A DNA stretch of 64,000 bases, from NCBI GenBank assembly GCA_937880845.1, contig CALFLL010000045.1:62001-126000 (forward strand). The letters are read 5' to 3'. This document shows, piece by piece, positions 42,222 to 51,540 of the stretch. The number at the start of each line of letters is the position of its first letter. The stretch's first letter is position 1. Source of the stretch: an uncultured Drancourtella sp. GTDB lineage: Bacteria > Bacillota > Clostridia > Lachnospirales > Lachnospiraceae. A program made the translations under genes and the position numbers. Below the pieces are notes generated by a model. The model was given only the letters and a program-made list of their open reading frames with translations, was not told where the DNA came from and ran no database searches.

Positions 42222-45093
42222 GATATGGGAACGTATAAAGGAGGGGATCATCCGGATTTTTTCCTCCAGAATGTTTATTGTAATCATTGTTTTCTGTGTA
42301 CTTTCCGCTATTCTGGTTCAAAGGTTGTTTTATCTTCAGATTGTAAAAGGCGAAAGTTATTTGAATGACTATAAACTGAAGATTCAAAAGACAAAAGAAG
42401 TGCAGGGAACAAGAGGAAGGATTCTTGACCGGAACGGTAAAGTCCTGGCTGATAATGTGTTGGCTTATTCCGTAACAATAGAAGATAATGGGGATTATGA
42501 TTCTACCAAACAGAAAAATAAAGAGTTAAATGCCACGGTTCAGAAAGTAATCGATATTGTCGAGAAAAACGGGGATTCTATCATTAACAGTTTTGGTATT
42601 ATATTGAATGATAACGGTGAATACACATATACATCGGAAGGAACGGCAAGACTTCGTTTTATCGCTGATGTTTTCGGAAAAGCAACCATTGATGAACTTT
42701 CTGAAAAACAGAAAAATTATAATGCAGAAGAATTGATTCATTATCTGTGTACAGATGAAAAATACGGATACGGAATCAATGAAGAAAAATATGAAAAGGC
42801 AGATGTATTAAAACTTGTAAATATCCGATATGCAATGAGCCTAAACAAATTTAAAAAATATATTGCCACAACGATCGCTACAAACGTGAGTGAAAAAACA
42901 GTGGCGGAAGTAATGGAAAGACAGGATGAATTAACAGGCGTAAATGTAGAAGAAAGTTCTATCCGGCAGTATACAAACAGCAAATATTTTGCATCGATCA
43001 TCGGATATACAGGTCAGATTTCTCAGGAAGAATATAATGCCTTGTCAAAAGAAGAACAAGAGAAGTATTCTCTTACGGATATCGTAGGAAAAGCAGGAAT
43101 CGAAAAGTCGATGGACAGTATTCTTCAAGGAGAAAAAGGAGAAGTAAAACTTTATGTTAACAATGTAGGAAAAGTAATCGATACAAAGAAAGTAACCGAA
43201 CCAAAAGCAGGAAATGATCTGTATTTATCCATTGATTCAGATCTTCAGATTGCTGCCTACAATATTCTGGAACAGGAACTTGCAGGGATTATCTTGTCCA
43301 AGATGGTAAATCAGTTGGATTATGATAAGAGTAAAGTGAAAGATTCTGATAATATCGTGATACCGGTCGGAGATGTATATAATGCATTTTTCCAGAATGA
43401 AATCATCGATACGGATCATTTCACTCAAAAGGATGCCAAATCCACGGAAAAGAGGGTATTGGAAATTTATTCTAAAGAAGAAGAAGCTGCGATTTCGTCG
43501 GTACTTTCCGAAATGAGCGATTCTGATGCATCCGCTTATAAAAATCTTTCAAAGAAGATGAAAGCTTATATGGATTATGTGGTAGATGAATTGCTGACAA
43601 AAAAATCAGGTATTCTTGTTAAAGATAAAATCGATACTGGAGATAAAACGTATCTTGCATGGAAAGAAGATGAATCTATCAGCTTGTATCAATATTTAAA
43701 CTATGCAATTTCACAAAACTGGATCGATACATCGAAGTTAAAGGATTATCTTGGAGATCAGGCCAATTATTCTTCTTCTTCCGAAATCTATCAGGCAATT
43801 GTAAAGTATGTCGGAGATCGCTTGAGTAATGACAGTGATTTTGAAAAAGTCATCTACAAATATATGATTAAAACGGGGAAAGTAACAGGACGTCAGGTTT
43901 GTATGCTGCTTTATGAGCAGAACATTTTGAAATATGACGAAAAACAGTATAATCAGTTGAAATCAGGAAGAATCAATTCTTATAATTTTATACGTAGTAA
44001 AATCCAGAACCTGGAAATCAAACCGGGAGATTTAGGATTGGATCCATGTACGGGATCTGTTGTTATTACTGATACAAAGACAGGGCAGGTACTTGCCATG
44101 GTGTCTTATCCGGGATATGATAATAACCGTTTGGCAAATACGATGGATTCTGATTATTATGCCAAATTAAATACCATGACATCCGGACCTCTATACAATA
44201 AAGCAACACAGGAAAAGACAGCTCCCGGTTCTACCTATAAACCGCTTGTTGCGGCGGCAGGACTAACGGAAGGCGTAATCTCTACAAACACAACCATTAC
44301 TTGTACAGGTGTATTTGATAAGATCAAACCAAGCCCGAAGTGTTGGGTATATCCGGGTTCACACGGAAGCTTGAATGTTGCCGGAGGAATTCAACACTCT
44401 TGTAACGATTTCTTCTATGAAGTCGGTTACCGGCTGGGGACAGGAGAAAATGGGGAATATAGTGATGAAGACGGAATTAAGAAGTTGCAGACTTATGCAG
44501 AACAATTTGGACTCGGGGATACTACCGGAATTGAAATACCAGAATCTTCACCACAGATTTCCGATAGCGATGTTGTCCGTTCTTCCATCGGTCAGGGAAC
44601 AAATAACTTTACTACGGTAGGACTTGCTCGCTATATCAATGCAGTCGCAAATGAAGGAACTGTGTATGATTTATCTCTGCTTGATAAAGTGACCGATGTA
44701 AACGGAAATATGGTAAAAGATTATGAACCAAAGATTAAAAACCAGATAGAGGGTGTTTCATCTTCTACATGGGATGCGATTCACTCCGGAATGAGAAGAG
44801 TAGTTACAAGCAGTGCTTATACATTTGGAAGTCTTGGGAAATTTGAACTTTCGGGAAAAACAGGTACTGCACAGCAAAGTACAACTCGTCCAAATCATGG
44901 TCTCTTTGTAGGATACGCTCCAAGCAGCGAGCCGGAAATCGCATTTGCAATCCGAATCGCAAACGGATATAATTCCACATATCCTTCCGAAGTAGGAAGA
45001 GATATTATGAGGTATTATTACAATCTGGATGAGAAAGATAAAATCGTCACAGGACAGGCTTCTTCACTTGGAAGAGTTGTTTCCGGAGATTAA
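42187..45093 (+). CDS. mrdA: Penicillin-binding protein 2 (elongasome transpeptidase), unusually large
   Basis: A 968-residue class B PBP: a short cytoplasmic tail, one membrane segment (MFIVIIVFCVLSAILVQRLF), a PBP dimer domain (TRGRILDRNGKVLADN) and a transpeptidase domain. Active-site motifs are S-x-x-K at Ser682 (PGSTYKPL), S-x-N in HSCNDFFYEVG and K-T-G in SGKTGTAQQS. Enteric and Bacillus PBP2 are near 630-700 residues. Between LSIDSDLQIAAYNILEQEL and GSVVITDTKTGQVLAM there are about 240 extra residues. The start is uncertain: ATG 42187 lacks a good SD, and TTG 42214 follows AAGGAG. Confidence 0.92.
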   Translation: MKKKGVQAGLYKIWERIKEGIIRIFSSRMFIVIIVFCVLSAILVQRLFYLQIVKGESYLNDYKLKIQKTKEVQGTRGRILDRNGKVLADNVLAYSVTIEDNGDYDSTKQKNKELNATVQKVIDIVEKNGDSIINSFGIILNDNGEYTYTSEGTARLRFIADVFGKATIDELSEKQKNYNAEELIHYLCTDEKYGYGINEEKYEKADVLKLVNIRYAMSLNKFKKYIATTIATNVSEKTVAEVMERQDELTGVNVEESSIRQYTNSKYFASIIGYTGQISQEEYNALSKEEQEKYSLTDIVGKAGIEKSMDSILQGEKGEVKLYVNNVGKVIDTKKVTEPKAGNDLYLSIDSDLQIAAYNILEQELAGIILSKMVNQLDYDKSKVKDSDNIVIPVGDVYNAFFQNEIIDTDHFTQKDAKSTEKRVLEIYSKEEEAAISSVLSEMSDSDASAYKNLSKKMKAYMDYVVDELLTKKSGILVKDKIDTGDKTYLAWKEDESISLYQYLNYAISQNWIDTSKLKDYLGDQANYSSSSEIYQAIVKYVGDRLSNDSDFEKVIYKYMIKTGKVTGRQVCMLLYEQNILKYDEKQYNQLKSGRINSYNFIRSKIQNLEIKPGDLGLDPCTGSVVITDTKTGQVLAMVSYPGYDNNRLANTMDSDYYAKLNTMTSGPLYNKATQEKTAPGSTYKPLVAAAGLTEGVISTNTTITCTGVFDKIKPSPKCWVYPGSHGSLNVAGGIQHSCNDFFYEVGYRLGTGENGEYSDEDGIKKLQTYAEQFGLGDTTGIEIPESSPQISDSDVVRSSIGQGTNNFTTVGLARYINAVANEGTVYDLSLLDKVTDVNGNMVKDYEPKIKNQIEGVSSSTWDAIHSGMRRVVTSSAYTFGSLGKFELSGKTGTAQQSTTRPNHGLFVGYAPSSEPEIAFAIRIANGYNSTYPSEVGRDIMRYYYNLDEKDKIVTGQASSLGRVVSGD

Positions 45094-45125
45094 TCTGAAA
45101 GACGAGAAGCTACAAAAGAAAACAG

Positions 45126-45157
45126 GCAGGGAAAGGATTTACCCGTTCCCTGCTTTC
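45126..45157 (+). terminator. Internal hairpin between mrdA and minD
   Basis: GCAGGGAA pairs with TTCCCTGC (45146-45153), followed by TTTCG. It looks like a partial terminator or processing site in the middle of the operon. Confidence 0.55.
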
Positions 45158-45189
45158 GTCAATGAAGATTAAATTTAGGAGGAACAAAA

Positions 45190-45981
45190 ATGGGTGAGAT
45201 CATCGTTGTTACATCAGGAAAGGGAGGAGTCGGTAAAACGACAACAACCGCAAATACAGGAGCAGGACTTGCAAAACTTGGGAAAAAGGTACTTGTGATA
45301 GACACGGATCTTGGATTACGTAATCTGGATGTTGTAATGGGATTGGAAAATCGCATTGTATATAATCTGGTTGATGTGATCGAGGGAAAATGCCGTTTAA
45401 AACAAGCCGTGATCAAAGACAAAAGATATGACGGTTTATATCTTCTTCCATCGGCACAGACAAAAGACAAATCGGCCATATCGCCGGAACAAATGAAAAA
45501 GCTGACTGCAGAATTGAAAGAAGAGTTTGATTTTGTGTTGTTGGATTGCCCTGCGGGGATTGAACAGGGATTCCAGAATGCGGTAGCCGGTGCAGATAAG
45601 GCTATTGTGGTAACGACTCCGGAGGTTTCGGCTATCCGGGATGCAGACCGTATTATCGGACTTCTCGAAGAAAATCAGATTCGAAATCTGGAACTGGTCG
45701 TAAACAGGATACGGATTGATATGGTGAAAAAAGGAGATATGATGTCTGTTGATGATGTGACGGAAATCCTTCCGATTCATCTGCTTGGGGCAATTCCGGA
45801 CGATGAACAGGTAGTAATAGCAACAAATCAAGGGGAACCGGTCATTGATCTGGAATCCCTTTCGGGAAAAGCATATATGAACATTTGCCGCAGATTGACA
45901 GGAGAAGAAGTACCGTTTCTCGATATGAATACCAAAGGCGGTCTGCTTTCCAGAATTTCACATATTTTCAAAAAGAATTGA
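45190..45981 (+). CDS. minD: Septum site-determining ATPase MinD
   Basis: A 263-residue deviant-Walker ATPase (VVTSGKGGVGKTTTTANTGA) that binds membranes when ATP-bound. The C-terminal amphipathic helix GGLLSRISHIFKKN is the membrane-targeting sequence. VIDTDLGLRNLDVVMGLENR is the MinD-specific signature. minE follows 14 bases later. The usual upstream partner minC is missing: the 96 bases between mrdA and minD hold only a hairpin. Confidence 0.96.
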   Translation: MGEIIVVTSGKGGVGKTTTTANTGAGLAKLGKKVLVIDTDLGLRNLDVVMGLENRIVYNLVDVIEGKCRLKQAVIKDKRYDGLYLLPSAQTKDKSAISPEQMKKLTAELKEEFDFVLLDCPAGIEQGFQNAVAGADKAIVVTTPEVSAIRDADRIIGLLEENQIRNLELVVNRIRIDMVKKGDMMSVDDVTEILPIHLLGAIPDDEQVVIATNQGEPVIDLESLSGKAYMNICRRLTGEEVPFLDMNTKGGLLSRISHIFKKN

Positions 45982-45995
45982 TCGAGGAGGCAGAA

Positions 45996-46226
45996 ATGGG
46001 TATATTTGATGGAATGGAACGAAAAGCATCTGTCGGAGTTGCAAAAGACAGGTTAAAAAACCTTCTTGTATCCGACAGAATGGATTGTAACCCGAATGTC
46101 TGTGAATTGTTTCAAAAAGATTTATTTGCAACAGTTTCAAAATACATTGATACAACACCGGAAACCTTTGATGTTTCAGTCACCCGTTCCCGGATTACTA
46201 TTACACTGACAGGAGAAAAGCTTTGA
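45996..46226 (+). CDS. minE: Cell division topological specificity factor MinE
   Basis: A 76-residue MinE that stimulates MinD ATPase and drives pole-to-pole oscillation. The N-terminal MinD-binding helix region is followed by VAKDRLKNLLVSDRMDCNP, and the C-terminal beta domain ends VTRSRITITLTGEKL. The ATG at 45996 is preceded by GAGGAGG. Its stop overlaps the rodA start by four bases. Confidence 0.92.
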   Translation: MGIFDGMERKASVGVAKDRLKNLLVSDRMDCNPNVCELFQKDLFATVSKYIDTTPETFDVSVTRSRITITLTGEKL

Positions 46227-47347
46227 AAGTACTAAAATTTACAAAACCTTATCGTTTAAAAGATTATAAATTTACATTGTTGGTTCTTGTACTTGCGTTG
46301 ACTTCGCTGGGAATTATGGTAATCGGAAGTGCCAAAGAGTCAGTACAAGGAAAACAGATCATCGGATTATTCATCGGATTGGTCGCACTTATCATCGTAT
46401 CACTGATTGACTATGTGTGGATTTTGAATATGCAATGGGTCGTATATGGAGCAACCATTGTGATGTTGCTTACCGTACGCTTTTTTGGAAATAATGTCAA
46501 TGGTGCGGTTAGATGGATCGATGTGGGATTTTTCACTTTTCAGCCGTCTGAGTTGGCAAAAATATTAATCGTGTTGTTTTTTGCCAAATTTATCATGCAG
46601 CATGAAGATGAAATGAAAAAACCCAAGACAATCATTCAGGCAGTGGCACTGCTTTCGGTTCCGTGTCTTTTGATCTACAAGCAGCCGGACCTTTCTACTA
46701 CCATTTCCATTGTGCTTGTATTTTGCGTGTTGATGTATGTGGGAGGATTAAGTTATAAATTTATCGGGGTGGTTCTTCTCATTACGGTACCGACAGTCAT
46801 TATTCTCTTGAGTGTTATCGTTCATTCAGATACGGAGATTTTAAAGGGATATCAGGAAACCCGTATTCTTGCATGGCTTCAACCGGAAAAATATAAAAGT
46901 GATGAAGCGTACCAACAGAACAATTCCATTATGGCAATCGGTTCCGGACGTCTGACTGGAAAAGGATTGAATAATAATACAACCACCTCCGTAAAAAACG
47001 GAAACTTTATTTTGGAACCTCAGACAGACTTTATCTTTGCGATTGTAGGAGAAGAATTAGGTTTTGTGGGTTGCTGTATTGTGATAGGTCTGTTATTATT
47101 AATTGTAATACAATGTCTGTTGATAGGGATGCGGGCACCGGATATAGGGGGCAAACTGATATGTTGCGGAATCGCTTCGCAGATAGGAATACAGAGTTTT
47201 ATCAATATCAGTGTGGCTACCGGACTATTCCCGAATACAGGTATACCATTACCATTTGTAAGTTATGGGATGTCTTCTCTTGTTAGTATGTATATAGGCA
47301 TCGGCCTTGTCCTGAATGTGGGATTACAACAGAAAAAATATAAGTAA
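46223..47347 (+). CDS. rodA: SEDS-family glycosyltransferase RodA
   Basis: A 374-residue protein with about ten membrane helices. RodA polymerises lipid II for side-wall growth together with PBP2. Family phrases are GAVRWIDVGFFTFQPSELAK, LIYKQPDLSTTISIV and the C-terminal FPNTGIPLPFVSYGMSSLVS. The start is TTG at 46223 and overlaps minE. It completes an elongasome set with mreBCD and mrdA. Confidence 0.93.
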   Translation: MKVLKFTKPYRLKDYKFTLLVLVLALTSLGIMVIGSAKESVQGKQIIGLFIGLVALIIVSLIDYVWILNMQWVVYGATIVMLLTVRFFGNNVNGAVRWIDVGFFTFQPSELAKILIVLFFAKFIMQHEDEMKKPKTIIQAVALLSVPCLLIYKQPDLSTTISIVLVFCVLMYVGGLSYKFIGVVLLITVPTVIILLSVIVHSDTEILKGYQETRILAWLQPEKYKSDEAYQQNNSIMAIGSGRLTGKGLNNNTTTSVKNGNFILEPQTDFIFAIVGEELGFVGCCIVIGLLLLIVIQCLLIGMRAPDIGGKLICCGIASQIGIQSFINISVATGLFPNTGIPLPFVSYGMSSLVSMYIGIGLVLNVGLQQKKYK

Positions 47348-47360
47348 GGAGTGAAGTGGA

Positions 47361-47756
47361 ATGAATATCGGATTAATCGCACACGATTCAAAAAAAACGC
47401 TTATGCAGAATTTCTGCATCGCATATAGAGGAATTCTCAGCAGAAACGAATTATACGCAACAGGAACGACAGGAAGATTGATTGAAGAAGTGACGAATCT
47501 GAATGTGCATAAATATCTGGCAGGACCGCTTGGTGGACAGCAGCAGCTTGGTTCACAGATCGCTCAAAATGAAATTGATGCTTTAATCTTTCTGAGAGAT
47601 CCATTTAACCCAAAGCCACAAGAACCCGATGTAAACGATGTGATCCGTCTCTGTGATATGTATAACATACCGGTGGCCACTAATCTGGCTACGGCAGAAT
47701 TGATTATTCTGGCTATAGACAGAGGGGATTTGGACTGGAGAGAAATGTATAAATAA
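47361..47756 (+). CDS. mgsA: Methylglyoxal synthase MgsA
   Basis: A 131-residue enzyme converting dihydroxyacetone phosphate to methylglyoxal and phosphate, the bypass from glycolysis. Family features are the phosphate-binding TGTTGRLIEEVTN, the AGPLGGQQQLGSQIA loop, the catalytic aspartate region IFLRDPFNPKPQEPD and NIPVATNLATAELI. It sits in the rodA-mgsA order frequent in clostridia, with GGAG before its ATG. Confidence 0.96.
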   Translation: MNIGLIAHDSKKTLMQNFCIAYRGILSRNELYATGTTGRLIEEVTNLNVHKYLAGPLGGQQQLGSQIAQNEIDALIFLRDPFNPKPQEPDVNDVIRLCDMYNIPVATNLATAELIILAIDRGDLDWREMYK

Positions 47757-47778
47757 TCAGGATATAAAGGTGCGGGAT

Positions 47779-48855
47779 ATGGAAAAAAAACAACTGGATG
47801 ACGAAGATTATGCAAGAAAAGAGAGAATTCTGAAGCAAAGAGCAAAGAGGAAGAAAAAACAGCAAAAGAAAAGGAAAAAAACGACTGTTGCAGTGACGGC
47901 AGCCATACTGATAGTGGCAGTGACCGGCATGGCCTGTTTTTTAACAAGGGATCATAATGATAAAAATGCGGAAGTGCTGACATACGAGGCCGAACATTAT
48001 AACAAGTCTGTTTTTCAAACAGAACAACTGTTTGCTTCTGATCTTTGCGTAGCGTCAGAGAATCGGGATAAGATACAGTACAGCGGATCCGATGATGTAC
48101 ATGCAGCAGGCTTGTTTGATCTGGATTCTCAGAGTGTTCTATATGCAGATAACATTCATGAGAGGTTATATCCGGCAAGTACGACGAAAATCATGACAGC
48201 TCTTCTTGCACTGGAAAAAGGAAATCTTTCCGATATGGTGACAGTAGGGAAGAATGCGGATGGAGCCAGCTTTCCGTGGGATGCACAGCTGTGCGGATTG
48301 AAGGAAGGGGACAGGCTTACCTTGGAAGATTTGCTGTATGGATTGCTTCTGCATTCCGGAAATGATGCCGGAACTGCCATTGCAGAATATATTTCCGGAA
48401 GTGAAGAGGCTTTTGTAAAAGAAATGAATCAGAAAGCAAAAGAGCTGATGGCCGTCAATACTCATTATATGAATCCGCATGGACTTCATGATGTGAACCA
48501 TTACACGACAGCATACGATTTGTATCTGATTTTTAATGAATGCATTAAGAATGAAGAGTTTGTCAAGATCATGGAAACAGACAGTTATACAGCATCTATA
48601 AAGGGTGCCGACGGAAGTGTCCGTGAAGAAGTGTGGACACCGACAAACTATTATGCAAAAGGAATCACAAAAGCTCCGGAAGGAGTAACTGTGCTTGGAG
48701 GAAAGACCGGAACGACGGGAGAGGCAGGAAACTGTTTGATACTGTTGGATCATGATAAACAGAACCGTTCCTATATTTCGGTTGTGATGGGTGCAGGGAC
48801 AAAGAATGCACTTTATGAAGATATGAATGCTCTGCTGCAAGGAGCCGCTCGATAG
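47779..48855 (+). CDS. D-alanyl-D-alanine carboxypeptidase (peptidase S11, DacF-like)
   Basis: A 358-residue low-molecular-weight PBP that trims terminal D-Ala from peptidoglycan stem peptides. It has a very basic cytoplasmic tail (KQRAKRKKKQQKKRKKT), one membrane segment, and the three motifs S-x-x-K (YPASTTKIMTAL), S-x-N (LHSGNDAGTA) and K-T-G (LGGKTGTTGEAGN). The ATG at 47779 is preceded by AAAGGTG; a GTG at 47770 is an alternative. It has no C-terminal membrane anchor, unlike DacA-type PBPs, and is held by its N terminus. Confidence 0.92.
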   Translation: MEKKQLDDEDYARKERILKQRAKRKKKQQKKRKKTTVAVTAAILIVAVTGMACFLTRDHNDKNAEVLTYEAEHYNKSVFQTEQLFASDLCVASENRDKIQYSGSDDVHAAGLFDLDSQSVLYADNIHERLYPASTTKIMTALLALEKGNLSDMVTVGKNADGASFPWDAQLCGLKEGDRLTLEDLLYGLLLHSGNDAGTAIAEYISGSEEAFVKEMNQKAKELMAVNTHYMNPHGLHDVNHYTTAYDLYLIFNECIKNEEFVKIMETDSYTASIKGADGSVREEVWTPTNYYAKGITKAPEGVTVLGGKTGTTGEAGNCLILLDHDKQNRSYISVVMGAGTKNALYEDMNALLQGAAR

Positions 48856-48888
48856 GCTCCGACTTACAGCAGAATGAATGGATTATGA

Positions 48889-49095
48889 TCAGTGTTCAGA
48901 AAAACCACGGATCCGTCCAAACAAACTGATCAGGTAGAGTCCGCAGAGCCCGACCAGAGTATAAATGATTCGGGATAAACCTGAGAGGTTGCCAAATAAA
49001 TAGGCAACGAGGTCAAAGCGGAATACTCCTACTAACAGCCAGTTTAAAGCTCCGATAATAACTAAAGTCAGAGCAATGTTGTCAAACCATTTCAT
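48889..49095 (-). CDS. DUF378 small membrane protein
   Basis: A 68-residue protein with two transmembrane segments (IALTLVIIGALNWLLVGVF and LSRIIYTLVGLCGLYLISLF), typical of the DUF378 family. The strong AAAGGAGG site places the start at 49095. An extended reading to 49221 has no site and is rejected. Function unknown; members are often stress-induced or cold-shock-linked in annotation, but nothing local supports that. Confidence 0.85.
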   Translation of the reverse strand: MKWFDNIALTLVIIGALNWLLVGVFRFDLVAYLFGNLSGLSRIIYTLVGLCGLYLISLFGRIRGFSEH

Positions 49096-49188
49096 ATGAT
49101 TATCCTCCTTTATCGATTCTTTTTTAGTATCGACAAAAAAAGGAAAATTATACAGACTTTGGGAAAGGATATCAAAAAGGAAAATTGT

Positions 49189-50133
49189 ATGGAAGAAAGA
49201 TTTTACAGAACATACAGTCATTTTTTAAAAGAAAAATACGGTGAGAAAGTGTACAAGCTTCCTGTGAATCTTCCGGGCACCTGCCCAAACAGGAAAAACG
49301 GAACAGGATGTACATTTTGTTCGGAAAAGGGAACCGGCTTTGAAGCAATGAAAGCCTGTGTATCCGTGACAAAGCAGCTAGAAGAAACAAAAGAATATAT
49401 AACCCGACGGTATCATGCAAAGAAGTACATTGCATATTTTCAAAACTATACGAATACCTATTTCCCGTTTGACGTATTTTGCTCGTATGTTGAAGAGGCA
49501 TGTAAAGTCAAGGATATCGTTGAAATTTCAATTTCCACCAGGCCGGACTGTATCAACAGCCGTTACCTGGCTTTTTTGAATGAAATTATGGAAAAAACCG
49601 GTATAGCCATCACCATTGAACTTGGCCTTCAGACCGTAAATTACCATACATTGCAAAAGATCAATCGGGGACATGGGCTTGCAGAATATATTGATGCGGT
49701 TATGAAAATCAAAAAGTATCCTTTTGATATATGTACTCATGTAATTTTGAATCTTCCGTGGGATGATGTGAGTGATGTAAAGGAAACCGCAAAAATCCTT
49801 TCTGTTTTGGGGACGGATATCGTCAAGATTCATTCGCTGTATATTGCGAAAGGAACCAAAATGGCAGATCAATATAAAAACGGAGACTTTCGTATTTGTT
49901 CGGTTGATGAGTATCTTGACCGACTGATTTTGTTTTTGCAGTATCTCCGACCGGATATAGTGATAGAGCGGATGTTCAGTCGTATTCCGGAAGAAGATGC
50001 TCTTTTTTCTAATTGGAATACCAGTTGGTGGAAATTGAAAGATATGGTTCTGGAAAGAATGGAAGAAAAACAGGTGATCCAAGGTGATCACTGTGATTAT
50101 ATGGATGGCTGTGCTTTGAGATTATTAAATTAG
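49189..50133 (+). CDS. Radical SAM protein, TIGR01212/YhcC family
   Basis: A 314-residue radical SAM protein. The cluster-binding cysteines are spread as TCPNRKNGTGCTFCSEKG, the YhcC-type layout where the first cysteine is well separated. Other family stretches are YFQNYTNTYFP, ISISTRPDC, ELGLQTVNYHTLQKINRGH and the substrate-region MADQYKNGDFRICSVDEYLD. The substrate is unknown. The ATG at 49189 follows AAAAGGAAAA, on the strand opposite to the DUF378 gene. Confidence 0.88.
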   Translation: MEERFYRTYSHFLKEKYGEKVYKLPVNLPGTCPNRKNGTGCTFCSEKGTGFEAMKACVSVTKQLEETKEYITRRYHAKKYIAYFQNYTNTYFPFDVFCSYVEEACKVKDIVEISISTRPDCINSRYLAFLNEIMEKTGIAITIELGLQTVNYHTLQKINRGHGLAEYIDAVMKIKKYPFDICTHVILNLPWDDVSDVKETAKILSVLGTDIVKIHSLYIAKGTKMADQYKNGDFRICSVDEYLDRLILFLQYLRPDIVIERMFSRIPEEDALFSNWNTSWWKLKDMVLERMEEKQVIQGDHCDYMDGCALRLLN

Positions 50134-50144
50134 GGGGAGCTATT

Positions 50145-51521
50145 TTGACGGAATACAAAGAACCTACCAAGACTAAAAAGTATCATCGAAAAATGAATAT
50201 TAATATCGGGCTGCCCCTGTTTGGAGTGATTTTGTTTTATGTGATTGTAAATATCTTGATTTTTACAAGATATAAACAGCCTTCTTATTATGAGGTTCAG
50301 CACGGTGTGATTTCAAAAGACATTTCCGGTTCCGGAATTGTAATTCGAACCGAAAAAGTGATACCTGCAGAAGATGACGGATATGTTAATTTTTACCGGT
50401 CAGAAGGGACCAAAGTTGCTGCAGATCAGGATGTCTGTGCCGTTTCCGATAAAAAACTGGATTTAAAAACCAGAAAGAAAAAAGCAGAATTTTCGGATAT
50501 AGAAAAAAATTATTTTTTAACCTCAGTGCAGAATTTTTCAGATCATTATAATAAGGATACCTTTTCGGAAGTATATCGTTTGCAGGACGAAGCAGAAAAA
50601 ATCTGTCATGATTATACAGAGCAAAATCAGGCTGCCGACATAAAAGCAGCTCTTGAGGAAACAGATCCTGACAGTTATAAAAATTATGTAAGCCAACAGG
50701 ATGGGATTTTGATATATGGGACAGACGGATATGAGGGACTTCAGCCGGAAGATGTAACAGATTCGATTTTAAATAAAAGCGATTATGTAAAAAAGAAAGT
50801 GCCGGAGAATAAAAAAATAAAAAAAGGCGAAGACGCTTACAAATTGATCACACAGGAAGAATGGAGTATGGTGTTAAAGATCGATACACAGACTGCGGAA
50901 AGTTTAAAAGACCGGTCAAGCGTCCACGTTCGTTTTATGAAAGATGATACCGAAGCAACAGCAAAACTTCAGTTGGAAGAAAGAAAGAAAAACAAATGGT
51001 ATGCGTATCTGACATTTGAAAGCGGGATGGTACGTTATGCAGAGGAAAGATATCTTGATATCGAAATTGAACTGGAAAATGTAGAAGGGCTAAAAATCCC
51101 GAAATCTGCTGTTGTAAAAAAAGATTGTTATAAAATCCCAAGAGAATACATTGTGGAAATCGGGGAAAAAGGGAAGAAAGGCGTATTGGTATTCGATGGG
51201 AAAGATACCAAATCACAACCTGTTACCATTTACGAAGATACAGACGAAAATACGGTGTGTATTTCGACAGAAGATTTACCGAAAGGTACGATGATTAAAA
51301 TGAAAGATTCCAATAATACGAGGACACTTTCAGACAGTATAAAACAGACAGGAGTATATGAAGCGGGAAACGGATATGCAGTCTTTACTTCTGTCAACAT
51401 CGTGGCAAAAAATAAGGATTATTATATCGTAAAAGAAGAGAATGACAATAAGTTATCCAACTATGACCGAATCGTGGCAGATGCAGAATCCGTAAAAGAA
51501 AATGAAATTCTTGTTCAATAG
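50145..51521 (+). CDS. HlyD-like membrane-fusion protein in the division cluster
   Basis: A 458-residue protein with one N-terminal membrane helix (IGLPLFGVILFYVIVNILIF) and an HlyD/biotinyl-lipoyl-like beginning (ISGSGIVIRTEKVIPAEDDG). A long helical middle and a beta-rich C-terminal domain follow (VVKKDCYKIPREYIVEI). The start is TTG at 50145 after GGGGGAG. No ABC transporter or export partner is nearby. The neighbours are yggS and sepF, as in several clostridia, which suggests an envelope or division role rather than export; this is inference. Confidence 0.72.
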   Translation: MTEYKEPTKTKKYHRKMNINIGLPLFGVILFYVIVNILIFTRYKQPSYYEVQHGVISKDISGSGIVIRTEKVIPAEDDGYVNFYRSEGTKVAADQDVCAVSDKKLDLKTRKKKAEFSDIEKNYFLTSVQNFSDHYNKDTFSEVYRLQDEAEKICHDYTEQNQAADIKAALEETDPDSYKNYVSQQDGILIYGTDGYEGLQPEDVTDSILNKSDYVKKKVPENKKIKKGEDAYKLITQEEWSMVLKIDTQTAESLKDRSSVHVRFMKDDTEATAKLQLEERKKNKWYAYLTFESGMVRYAEERYLDIEIELENVEGLKIPKSAVVKKDCYKIPREYIVEIGEKGKKGVLVFDGKDTKSQPVTIYEDTDENTVCISTEDLPKGTMIKMKDSNNTRTLSDSIKQTGVYEAGNGYAVFTSVNIVAKNKDYYIVKEENDNKLSNYDRIVADAESVKENEILVQ

Positions 51522-51540
51522 AAGAAAGGAAGGAAACAAA

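Noticed and set aside
48841..48860. GGAGCC...GGCTCC hairpin at the end of the carboxypeptidase gene
   Set aside because: Six base pairs with no T tract and overlapping the stop; not convincing as a terminator.
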